Shown: one piece after another, positions 45,110-53,231 of the stretch | Numbering within the stretch: the stretch's first letter is position 1 | How the letters are laid out: the number at the start of each line of letters is the position of its first letter | Assembly: GCA_016185345.1 (NCBI GenBank) | Contig: JACPNS010000003.1 | Location: 248,001 to 312,000, forward strand | DNA: 64,000 nucleotides | Source of the DNA: Solirubrobacterales bacterium | Lineage (GTDB): Bacteria > Actinomycetota > Thermoleophilia > Solirubrobacterales > JACPNS01 | Reading direction: 5' to 3' | Position numbers and translations under genes: made by a program | The notes under the pieces: model-generated | What the model was told of the DNA's origin: nothing | Databases searched by the model: none | What the model saw: only the letters and a program-made list of their open reading frames with translations

Positions 45110-46093
45110 ATGCCCGAAGCCGTACCAACATTGAGCGTCGTCATCTGCGCCTACTCGGACGAGCGCCGCGAGCAACTCGACCAAGCGATTGCCTCGCTCG
45201 AACAGCAAACTCATCCCGTCGATCAGATCGTCGTCGTGATAGACCACAACGAGTCGTTGCTGGCTGATGTCCGAGCCCGCCACGCCCAGCACACCGTCGT
45301 CCCCAACCGCCACAAGCGCGGCCTCTCGGGCGCGCGCAACACTGGCATCGAAGAATCCAGGCATGAGGTCATCGCCTTCCTCGACGACGATGCCCGAGCC
45401 GCTTCCACCTGGGCCGAGCTCCTCCTCCCGCACTACGCCGACCCCACGGTGATCGGCGCGGGCGGGCGGATCGATCCAGACTGGGCCAACGGGCGGCCCG
45501 CGTGGTTCCCGTTGGAATTCGACTGGGTCGTCGGCTGCACGTATCTGGGCATGCCGACCGAGACTGCCGATGTGCGCAACATGATCGGCGCCAACATGTC
45601 GCTGCGCAGCACGGTCCTGGAACGGGTTGGCGATTTCAGCTCCGACGTTGGTCGCACCGGCAAACTCCCGGTCGGCTGTGAGGAAACCGAGTTGTGTATC
45701 CGTGCCCTCGATGCTACGAACGGCCGCATCGTCTACGACCCGTCCGCCGCCGTCGATCACCTCGTGACCCCTGAGCGCGGCACGTGGGAGTACTTTCGCA
45801 CGCGTTGTTATATGGAGGGCATCTCGAAGGCGCAGGTGGTCAAGATGGCTGGGGCCCAGAGCGGACTCTCAAGCGAGCGCACCTATACGGCGAAGGTCTT
45901 GCCGCTCGGATTCCTCAGGGGTCTGGCGCAGGGTCTGAGGGGCGAGACCGCCGGCCCGCGCCGCGCCGCTGCGATTTTCTGGGGGCTGGCGGCCACCACG
46001 ACTGGTTACATGCGCAGCAAGTTGTTTGGATTGCCGAAGTCCGTGCGCACGCAGACCGACGCCGCGGTGCACGAGCCAGACCCGGAAACCTGA
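45110..46093 (+). CDS. GT2-family glycosyltransferase
   Basis: A 327-residue cytoplasmic GT-A enzyme using a nucleotide sugar. It shows the N-terminal SVVICAYSDERREQLDQAI, the GLSGARNTGIEES loop, the metal-binding AFLDDDARA and a later ETEL/acceptor region (VGCEETELCIRALD). The C-terminal 70 residues contain a helical, amphipathic segment likely to touch the membrane (GLAATTTGYMRSKLFG). It overlaps the flippase gene by one base (TGATG), which suggests that the glycan it extends is then flipped. Sugar specificity unknown. Confidence 0.9.
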   Translation: MPEAVPTLSVVICAYSDERREQLDQAIASLEQQTHPVDQIVVVIDHNESLLADVRARHAQHTVVPNRHKRGLSGARNTGIEESRHEVIAFLDDDARAASTWAELLLPHYADPTVIGAGGRIDPDWANGRPAWFPLEFDWVVGCTYLGMPTETADVRNMIGANMSLRSTVLERVGDFSSDVGRTGKLPVGCEETELCIRALDATNGRIVYDPSAAVDHLVTPERGTWEYFRTRCYMEGISKAQVVKMAGAQSGLSSERTYTAKVLPLGFLRGLAQGLRGETAGPRRAAAIFWGLAATTTGYMRSKLFGLPKSVRTQTDAAVHEPDPET

Positions 46094-47460
46094 TGCCGAG
46101 TCCGATCGCGCGACTACGCGAACACCTTGAGGAGCCGTTGCATCGCTCGTCATGGGCGGTGATGTTCAGCACGATTCTGATGACCGGCGTCGGCGCGCTC
46201 TTCTGGGCGCTGGCGACGCGCATCTACGACGTGGATGATGTCGGCCGCGGCAATGCGCTGGTCTTCGCGATGATGCTGCTCGCCAGCGTCTTCCAGCTGA
46301 ACATGACAAACGTGATCGTGCGCTTCCTGCCGCAGACGCGCAAGCAGCTGGGCCTCAGGATCAGTCAGGCCTATGCGATTGCCGCTGCCTGCAGCTTCGT
46401 CGCTGCGATCGCGTTCGCCTATGTCGCGCCCGCGCTTTCGGTGGAATATGCCTTCTTCCGTGACGTGGCGTGGCTGCCCATTGTCTTCGCGGTTGCTACC
46501 GCGCTGTGGGCGATCTTCGTGGTCGAGGACCCGGTATTGATGGCGCTCGGCAGGGCGACATGGATGCCGGCAGAAAACTTCGCCCACAGTGCCGGAAAGC
46601 TGACGCTACTGCCGCTGATGTACGTGCTGATCCCCGACCAAGGGCTATTTCTCGCCTGGGTCCTGCCACTGGTGGTCATTGTCCCGGTGATCAACTACCT
46701 CGTCGCGAAGGTCGCCGTCCCGTCCGCGACGGTCGCGCAAGAGGGGACGGCCGGTGGAGTGGTCGACGCCTTCGGGCACCCACGCGTGCTCGTGCGCTTC
46801 ATGTTTCAGGACTTCGTCGGCGCTTCGGCGACGCAGATCGCGATCTACGCCACACCGCTGCTCACGCTGGCCCTTCTCGGTCCGGCTGCCAACGCGGTCT
46901 ACTCCGTACCCTTCGCCGCCATGACGGGCCTCGATCTTCTTTTTGTGGCTGTGCTCACCTCTTATACCGCCGAGGGATCGCGCTCGCCCGAGCGGATCAA
47001 AGAGCTGACGCAGATGGTCGTCAAGCGCCTCGTGCGCGTACAGGTCCCGGCCTCGATCCTCGTCTGGATCTTCGCGCCCTTGCTGCTCCTGCCGTTCGCG
47101 TCCGAATACCGCGAGCAGGGCGTCGAGGTCGCGCGGATCATCGCCATCGCCGGAATCTTCCGCGCGACGATGCTCTTTTACGAAACGGTCGCGCGCCTTC
47201 AGGGCAACGGGCCACGCCTGCTTTTCGTTCAGGTCTTCCACATGGTCGTGCTCGTGGCGGGCTGCTTTCTGCTGGCCGATCCATGGGGAGTCAACGGCAT
47301 TGCAGCGGCCTGGTTGATCGCCGCAGCCGCCACCGCCATCGCGACCGGCCCATGGCTCATTGGCTTCATCCGCAATCCAGAAGTGCGCATCGCGGACGAG
47401 CTCGGGACTCGCGCGCGCGATGAGTTCGTCGACGTTGAGAGCAAATCGCCCTCGCGCTGA
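46093..47460 (+). CDS. polysaccharide flippase (MOP/Wzx-like)
   Basis: A 455-residue polytopic protein with about 12 membrane helices. MFSTILMTGVGALFWALATR and YDVDDVGRGNALVF are the beginning typical of MOP-superfamily lipid-linked oligosaccharide flippases. A paralogue with the same pattern (TAALGVLFWAVATRLF, HEVGRNGALI) is encoded at 51839. It starts at the ATG overlapping the upstream GT2 stop, and ends five bases from the convergent membrane protein gene. Cargo is inferred to be an undecaprenyl-linked glycan. Confidence 0.9.
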   Translation: MPSPIARLREHLEEPLHRSSWAVMFSTILMTGVGALFWALATRIYDVDDVGRGNALVFAMMLLASVFQLNMTNVIVRFLPQTRKQLGLRISQAYAIAAACSFVAAIAFAYVAPALSVEYAFFRDVAWLPIVFAVATALWAIFVVEDPVLMALGRATWMPAENFAHSAGKLTLLPLMYVLIPDQGLFLAWVLPLVVIVPVINYLVAKVAVPSATVAQEGTAGGVVDAFGHPRVLVRFMFQDFVGASATQIAIYATPLLTLALLGPAANAVYSVPFAAMTGLDLLFVAVLTSYTAEGSRSPERIKELTQMVVKRLVRVQVPASILVWIFAPLLLLPFASEYREQGVEVARIIAIAGIFRATMLFYETVARLQGNGPRLLFVQVFHMVVLVAGCFLLADPWGVNGIAAAWLIAAAATAIATGPWLIGFIRNPEVRIADELGTRARDEFVDVESKSPSR

Positions 47461-47465
47461 ACGAG

Positions 47466-49700
47466 CTAGCCGCCGGTGGCGCCGGTGCCGCCGGTGGCGC
47501 CGGCTGCGGCATCGCTTGATTCCGAGTTCACCGTACGGAATATCTCGACATCCCCCTGCCTGTTCCAGAGCTTCCACCGTGGGTTCTTGAGCATCCCGTC
47601 GCGAAGCGCCTTCGGGGCGCCGATCGGCATAACTCCCTCGGTCACGGTGTATCGCTCCATCTCCGGACTGAAAATCACGAAGCCGTTGGGCGAGAGCGCC
47701 TCGATCCAGTTGGCCAGCTCGTCCACCATCGCCGGCGTGTACGCGCGATCACGAATCTTCGGATTGACGTAGATGCCTTCGTAGGGGCTGAATACGGTCC
47801 AGTAGTTGAACGCAAGCTGCCCCGGAAAGTTTGGCGCCAGCGGCACGGCGACCGAACCGAAAGGCGCGTTGGCATAGAGGAACTTGCTGGCCTTGACCTC
47901 GTCAGGGGTCAGGTAGCGATCCTCTTCGAGTCCGTAATACGAGAGGAAGAACCCCACGCCCAAGGTAAGAAGCGTCAGCGCGACCACCACCATCCTCACG
48001 ATCCCCCGGCGAAATTCAAACAACGCCAGCGCGATCAGAATGCCCGAGAAGGGCGCGCTGAACATCACCACACGCAGGATCGCCTCGCCGCCGTAGCTCT
48101 GCCCGAGCAGCGTCAGGAACGGCGCGACGAAACTCAATAGCAAGAGCGGGATCCGAGTCGTGGGTCGCCGCCGCCCGAGGATGAGCACCGAAACCAGCGC
48201 TCCAATGGCGCCCGCAGCGGTCGTAAGCATGATCGCTTTGTTGGTGCCCTCACACGCGGGATTGCAGGTGACCTCGATCACGCGTTCGCGCCCGGCGTTG
48301 GCGAACGGGTCGAGCGAACCGAGCACACCGAAGTTCGAGTTCACCCAGGCGAACTGCGGCGCGAGGTAGGCGACCGTGACGAACGCGCAGGCAAGCACCA
48401 ACCAGCGCGGGCGCAGATATCCGAAGCCGGTGAGCAGAACCATCTGGATCAGCAGCACATACGGGGTGAGCTGGTGGACCATCGCGACTGCCAGCTGCAT
48501 CACGATCACCAGCGCGACGGTGATTTTCCACGACCATTCGGGATTCTCTCTGCGCTGCGGCCACTCCTGTTTCTTGCGCACGAGGAACCCCCCTGTCCGC
48601 GCCATCAGGTGGCCGAGCGCGTTCCCGCCGTTGTAGAGCTGGCTCCAGACGATCAACAACACCGCCAGCATCAACGTAAAGGCCATTGCCTGCGGCGAAA
48701 AGTACGCCTGGCCAATCCAGTCAATCAGCACAAAAGCGGAGGCCGCGACCGCTGCAAGGCCGATGCGCTTGTCCTCGGTCAGCGCGATCGCCGCCACAAG
48801 GGTCGCCTGGATTCCGACGAAGTAGAGCTCGGCCCAGCCGACGTAGTCGAGCGTGTCCTTGAAGCCGCCGAAGTTCGTGTAGATCCCGGCCGCGCCGAAG
48901 AAGCTCGGCCAGCGGTTGTAGATATCCACAAAACTGAACTTGCGGTGGTAGTGAAGGACCAGCTCTGTGACGCCGACGTGCTTGTAGTTCCACGGATAGT
49001 GGGGCACGTCGTAGATCACAATGGGGGTGATGTAGATCATCGCCACGAGCGCCGCTACGGACGAGGCCACAAGCCAGACGCGGGGCGACTTGCGGGTCGC
49101 GTAAAAAGAGATCGCGATGATCGTCAGAGCGAGCGCGAGCTTCCAGCTGGTCGGGAGCAGCGGCACGAGTCCGTAGTCCGAGATTTCGCGGTAGTCCACC
49201 GATGACGCGCCGACGATCCACAGATAGACCGCGAGCAGAAGAACGCCTATGACGATGATCGATGATCGATCGCTGAGCAGGTCTCCCCAGCCGATCCTGA
49301 CGCGTGAGCGCAAGCTGCGCCTGGTCACCTGCGGGCCGTGCGCGGGTGCGCGCAGGACGAGCAGGAGCGCTGCCACCGGAAACAGCGACCAGATCATTAT
49401 GGCCGGGTAGAACAGCCGCGTCAACAGCATTGCGTACGACATGAGGACGATCAGCGTCATGCTGAACGCCGCGGCGAGGCCGATGCGCGAGATCAGCCTG
49501 AGCCGCGGCAGGAAGCTCAGCACCGCGGCGCCGGGCACGAAGGTGTAGACGAGGATCGCGACGGCAGCTTGCGGCCATCCACTGAGATTGGTCGAGTACA
49601 GGATCAGCGCGAGAACCGTCAGCCCGGCCAGAAAGAACGAGACGTCGCGGCTGAGGTTGCCGCCGTCAGGAACCGGCCTGAAGATCGAGCGGAAATTCAT
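47466..49700 (-). CDS. large polytopic membrane protein, GT-C or polymerase-like
   Basis: A 744-residue protein with roughly 13-15 membrane helices over the first 600 residues, followed by a soluble, probably external domain (EEDRYLTPDEVKASKFLYAN, SVAVPLAPNFPGQLAFNYW). This layout, and an acidic DxD-free first loop, fits GT-C-like transferases or Wzy-like polymerases/ligases, but no motif settles it. The C-terminus is low complexity (AAAGATGGTGATGG). Its ATG overlaps the deacetylase stop by four bases, so they form one operon. In this locus a polymerase or ligase is otherwise missing, making that role attractive. Confidence 0.7.
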   Translation of the reverse strand: MNFRSIFRPVPDGGNLSRDVSFFLAGLTVLALILYSTNLSGWPQAAVAILVYTFVPGAAVLSFLPRLRLISRIGLAAAFSMTLIVLMSYAMLLTRLFYPAIMIWSLFPVAALLLVLRAPAHGPQVTRRSLRSRVRIGWGDLLSDRSSIIVIGVLLLAVYLWIVGASSVDYREISDYGLVPLLPTSWKLALALTIIAISFYATRKSPRVWLVASSVAALVAMIYITPIVIYDVPHYPWNYKHVGVTELVLHYHRKFSFVDIYNRWPSFFGAAGIYTNFGGFKDTLDYVGWAELYFVGIQATLVAAIALTEDKRIGLAAVAASAFVLIDWIGQAYFSPQAMAFTLMLAVLLIVWSQLYNGGNALGHLMARTGGFLVRKKQEWPQRRENPEWSWKITVALVIVMQLAVAMVHQLTPYVLLIQMVLLTGFGYLRPRWLVLACAFVTVAYLAPQFAWVNSNFGVLGSLDPFANAGRERVIEVTCNPACEGTNKAIMLTTAAGAIGALVSVLILGRRRPTTRIPLLLLSFVAPFLTLLGQSYGGEAILRVVMFSAPFSGILIALALFEFRRGIVRMVVVALTLLTLGVGFFLSYYGLEEDRYLTPDEVKASKFLYANAPFGSVAVPLAPNFPGQLAFNYWTVFSPYEGIYVNPKIRDRAYTPAMVDELANWIEALSPNGFVIFSPEMERYTVTEGVMPIGAPKALRDGMLKNPRWKLWNRQGDVEIFRTVNSESSDAAAGATGGTGATGG

Positions 49701-50482
49701 CTGTCGAAGCGACGCCTCAGGCGCCGCAGATTCCGAAAGCTCCGTGTGCGCAGGCGCTCTACCCTCCAGGCGCGCGGCGCTCCCGTACCGTCCAGGATGT
49801 CGGCGACTTCATCGACATCAGATCCAGAGGTGATCGTCCAGCGCGCGACTGCGAAGGGGTCGTCGCCGGCATGTGAAATGGCGTTCTTCACTGCGGCCGC
49901 GCCGACATATCCGGTGGCACGCGCGGCGGCGATCACACGCTTGTCATAGTTGCCGTGCGGATAGGCGCAGGTGGTCACGCCGGCACCGAGGATCTCTTCG
50001 AGCGCCGCTTTGCTACCGGCGAGCTCATCTTCGATCTCGCCCTTGCTCAGTTCATCCAGTCTCGGATGCGACTTGCTGTGCGCGGCGATCTCGATTCCCG
50101 GCGCCGCCGCAAGCGCTCGCAGTTCATCGGCGTCGACAAATCCATCCCGCCCGACAAACCCGCTCGTCACGAAGATCGTTGCTGGCACGCCGTGGGCCGC
50201 CAGCGTCTCTGCAGCTTGCAAATTGTCGCGCCAGCCATCGTCAAAGGTCACACAGACGCAGTTCTCCAGGGCGTGCTGCTCACCTGCGGTCAAGCGCCGC
50301 GCAAGCTCTGCGAAACCGATCGCTTCGCGGCCGCTCCGAGCGACCAGAGCGATCTGGTCGTCGAATGCGGCCGTGCGTAAGCTGAAATCGGCGATTTCGG
50401 GCGCGGGAGCGTCGCTCACCGAATGGTAAAGCAATACAGGGATCAGGTCCTTGCGCGCAGCTGTCTGTTCCTCCGACGCCAA
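49697..50482 (-). CDS. polysaccharide deacetylase (NodB homology, CE4)
   Basis: A 261-residue CE4-type enzyme. The catalytic base motif VTFDDGWRDN, the metal-binding HSKSHPRL and later CAYPHGNYDK motif are in order, over a barrel beginning LIPVLLYHSVSD. It would remove N- or O-acetyl groups from a glycan. No signal peptide is visible, so either it acts in the cytoplasm or is exported otherwise. It overlaps the following membrane protein gene by four bases. The C-terminus is very basic (RTRSFRNLRRLRRRFDR). Confidence 0.9.
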   Translation of the reverse strand: MASEEQTAARKDLIPVLLYHSVSDAPAPEIADFSLRTAAFDDQIALVARSGREAIGFAELARRLTAGEQHALENCVCVTFDDGWRDNLQAAETLAAHGVPATIFVTSGFVGRDGFVDADELRALAAAPGIEIAAHSKSHPRLDELSKGEIEDELAGSKAALEEILGAGVTTCAYPHGNYDKRVIAAARATGYVGAAAVKNAISHAGDDPFAVARWTITSGSDVDEVADILDGTGAPRAWRVERLRTRSFRNLRRLRRRFDR

Positions 50483-50570
50483 CCCGCGACAGGCTACTTG
50501 CCCGCCGGAACGTATCGCGGCGTTTGGCAGCGAAGTTTCTGGAGGTCGAAGCCTTCTTGGGGTTGACTAA

Positions 50571-51467
50571 CTAGGCGACTTGACGCGCCGCGGCCGGGGT
50601 GGCCTCGGCGGTCACGCTTGCTGGGCGCCGCGGACGAAGACGCTCGCTGATGATCACGCGGAGAATGCGCAGTCCGTCGCGCACGGCGTTGAGGTTGCTC
50701 GAGCCGTGGATGCGGTCGTACTCCATGCTGGGCACTTCGGCGGTCCTCAGGCCAGTGGTGTGGGCACGGATGTTCATCATGGTCTCGACCTCGAAGCCGT
50801 CACAGTCGAGTGCGAGGTGCGGCAGCGTCCAACGCCAGAAGGCGGCGTAGCCGTAGCAGAGGTCGGTGTATTTGGTGCCGAAGAGCATGTTCACGGCAAC
50901 GCGCAGGCTGCTGTTGCCAGCGCTGCGGATGTACGTGATGTCGGTCGATCCGCCCTCGGGCATGTAGCGCGAGCCCTTGACGAAGTCGGCGCCGTTGACC
51001 AGGGCATCCACGTAGCGGGGGATCTCATTGGCGTCCATCGAGCCGTCGGCGTCGATCATCACGATTATGTCGCCCGTGCAGGCATCGAAGCCGCAGGTGA
51101 GAGCGTTGCCCTTGCCGTTGCCGTCCTGGTCGATCACGCGGACGTTGTCACGCAGCGAGAGCGCCACTTCGGCCGTGCCGTCGGTCGATGCGCCGTCAAC
51201 GACCACGATCTCGAAGACGTCATGCGGGATGTTCTCAAAAACAATTGGGAGGTTCAGAGCCTCGTTGCGAGCAGGCACGACAACGCTGACTCGCGGCCAG
51301 CTGAAGCGTGATTCAAATTCCTGCGGGTGTCGCGTGCGGGCACCGTCGTGCTTGCCGTCGAGCACGCGCCTGCGAATGTCTGCGATTTCGGGGTTGCGCG
51401 CGAGCGCAGCCGCATCAGTGCTTTCACTGAGCCCAATTTCATGGGTGGGAGTTTCAGTGATGTCCAT
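50571..51467 (-). CDS. GT2-family glycosyltransferase, polyprenyl-phosphate sugar synthase type
   Basis: A 298-residue GT-A enzyme resembling dolichol/undecaprenyl-phosphate mannose synthases. Motifs: RVSVVVPARNEALNLP, VVVDGASTDGTAEVA, IVMIDADGSMDANEI with the DAD metal site, KGSRYMPEGGSTD and the acceptor-loop region SMEYDRIHGSSNLN. It would load a sugar onto polyprenyl phosphate. There is no C-terminal membrane helix pair. The ATG at 51467 is chosen at the start of the conserved part of the frame; an upstream extension of 34 residues is basic and poorly supported. Confidence 0.88.
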   Translation of the reverse strand: MDITETPTHEIGLSESTDAAALARNPEIADIRRRVLDGKHDGARTRHPQEFESRFSWPRVSVVVPARNEALNLPIVFENIPHDVFEIVVVDGASTDGTAEVALSLRDNVRVIDQDGNGKGNALTCGFDACTGDIIVMIDADGSMDANEIPRYVDALVNGADFVKGSRYMPEGGSTDITYIRSAGNSSLRVAVNMLFGTKYTDLCYGYAAFWRWTLPHLALDCDGFEVETMMNIRAHTTGLRTAEVPSMEYDRIHGSSNLNAVRDGLRILRVIISERLRPRRPASVTAEATPAAARQVA

Positions 51468-51838
51468 TTGCCGTAAAATCCTTTTCGTCGCTTGGGGTGG
51501 TTGAGGTCGTTTTTTGTTTCTGAAATGGTTGATCACCGCACACGCCTTGACAACTGGCACAAACGACAATCGGCGCTCTTCCAGCTACCTGGTACTGGGG
51601 GATTTCGGGAAGTCATTCCCCGAAAATCATTCAGCACAGGCGACCTTCAACGAGCCGAGACTGCTTATTTTTTCGCTTCTCACCGATCTCCGAGTGATGA
51701 AAAGCTCCAATCAGGCCTACCGAGTCATTCGTATCGGCCGATCAGTTGATACAAGAGTAACGCGAAACGACGAATCGCGCAAGGGCTGACCACCTACTTT
51801 GTCCTTTTAATTACCCGCGGGTTTACGCTCTGGTAGCA
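51468..51838. other. 371-base intergenic region between divergent GT2 and flippase genes
   Basis: No convincing gene. Codon use in the open frames is unlike the neighbours and the region is visibly less GC-rich. It contains an inverted repeat TTTCGGG/CCCGAAA (51603-51609 and 51619-51625) and a CCCGCGGG palindrome near 51815. As the shared upstream region of two divergent glycan genes it is the likely control region of this part of the locus. Confidence 0.5.
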
Positions 51839-53209
51839 GTGGACGGAATGATGCGAGCAGCTCTGATCAACAAAACCCGCGCTTTTCTGGACGAACCACT
51901 AAACCGCACGGCGGTCTCGTTAATGGCCGCCACAGTGATAACCGCTGCACTTGGGGTACTTTTCTGGGCCGTCGCCACGCGACTGTTTCCGGCCCACGAG
52001 GTTGGCCGAAACGGAGCGTTGATCACCGCGATGATGGCGATCGCCGTCACTTTCGACCTCTCGGTGAACAATATCGTTCTGCGATTTTTTCCGCAGATAA
52101 ACGTGCATCTTGGACGGCGGGTGTGGCAGGCGTACCTGTTGGGCGGTAGTGCGGCCGCGATTGGCGGCGCGCTGTTTGTCATTTTCGTACCGTTGGCATC
52201 TGGTCAATTTGACTTCTTGGTCGAGGAAACGGCAGTTGCGATCGGGTTTCCCCTGGCGGCGGCTGGCTGGGCGATCTTTGTATTGCAGGGATCGGTACTC
52301 ACGGCGCTGGGCAAGGCGGCGTGGTTACCGGTGACAAACGGCGCGTTCGCGATCGCCAAAATCGCGGCGATCGGCGGGCTCGTCTTTGGAACGCTGGAGT
52401 ATGGGATCTTCGTGGGGTGGGTTGCGCCGCTGGTGCTCGTGATTCCGGTGGTCAACTGGTTCATATTCTCCCGCGTCGTGCCGGCGGCGGAGGTGAGCCA
52501 GAAGGATGCGCCAGGCGTGATTGAGGTAGTCGGAAAGCGCAGGTTGGTCGCTTTCGTCAGTCAGGACATCGTTTCAACCGCCGCCGGCGAGATCGCCACT
52601 TCCGCGATGCCCCTGATTGTTGTTGCGATGTCGGGAGACATTGAGAGTGCCTACTTCATTGTCCCCTTCGTGCTGATTGAAGCCTTTGACATGCTGTTCT
52701 TCTCTGTGGCCGTTTCGGTGGTGACCGAGGGCGCGCGCGACCAGTCGCGCATCCCGCAGATGATGAAGACGGCATGGCGGAGGCTGCTCACCTTCACTGC
52801 GCCCATCGCCTTGCTCATCGCCATCGCCGCACCGCTACTGCTGATCCCCAATGGTTCTGAGTACATGGACAACGCTTCAACACCGCTGCGGTTTCTCGCA
52901 CTCGCCAGCATCTTCCGCGCGATCGTGATGCTCTACACAGCGACGCTGCGCCTGCAGAGCCGCGGCAGGGCGTTGTTTGTGGTGCAGATATTCAACGCCG
53001 CCGTGATCATCACGGCCGTGATCCTCCTGACCGAGCATTCCGGAGCCAACGGCGCGGCGCTCGGCTGGCTGATCGGACTGGCGATCACGGGCACCGCGTG
53101 CCTCCGGCCGCTACTGAAGTTCGTCCGCAATCCGGTGATCGACCCGAACGCCAAGTCAATCGACCTCGCGGCCGAGTACGAAAAGATCACCAAGCGCGGC
53201 GCGCACTAA
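51839..53209 (+). CDS. polysaccharide flippase (MOP/Wzx-like), paralogue
   Basis: A 456-residue protein with about 12 membrane helices, closely patterned on the flippase at 46093: same length, the same start (ALGVLFWAVATRLFPAHEVG), a matching mid-protein VSQDIVSTAAGEIATSAMPL and similar C-terminal LLKFVRNP. Two flippases in one locus suggest two glycans or two lipid-linked intermediates. GTG start at 51839 followed closely by ATGs at 51848 and 51851; the true start is uncertain. It converges with the double GT2 gene. Confidence 0.9.
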   Translation: MDGMMRAALINKTRAFLDEPLNRTAVSLMAATVITAALGVLFWAVATRLFPAHEVGRNGALITAMMAIAVTFDLSVNNIVLRFFPQINVHLGRRVWQAYLLGGSAAAIGGALFVIFVPLASGQFDFLVEETAVAIGFPLAAAGWAIFVLQGSVLTALGKAAWLPVTNGAFAIAKIAAIGGLVFGTLEYGIFVGWVAPLVLVIPVVNWFIFSRVVPAAEVSQKDAPGVIEVVGKRRLVAFVSQDIVSTAAGEIATSAMPLIVVAMSGDIESAYFIVPFVLIEAFDMLFFSVAVSVVTEGARDQSRIPQMMKTAWRRLLTFTAPIALLIAIAAPLLLIPNGSEYMDNASTPLRFLALASIFRAIVMLYTATLRLQSRGRALFVVQIFNAAVIITAVILLTEHSGANGAALGWLIGLAITGTACLRPLLKFVRNPVIDPNAKSIDLAAEYEKITKRGAH

Positions 53210-53231
53210 TAACCCCGGCGCGAAACCGGCG

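Noticed and set aside
51514-51789. Possible 91-residue gene between divergent glycan genes
   Set aside because: No ribosome binding site, no recognisable family, and codon use unlike neighbours.
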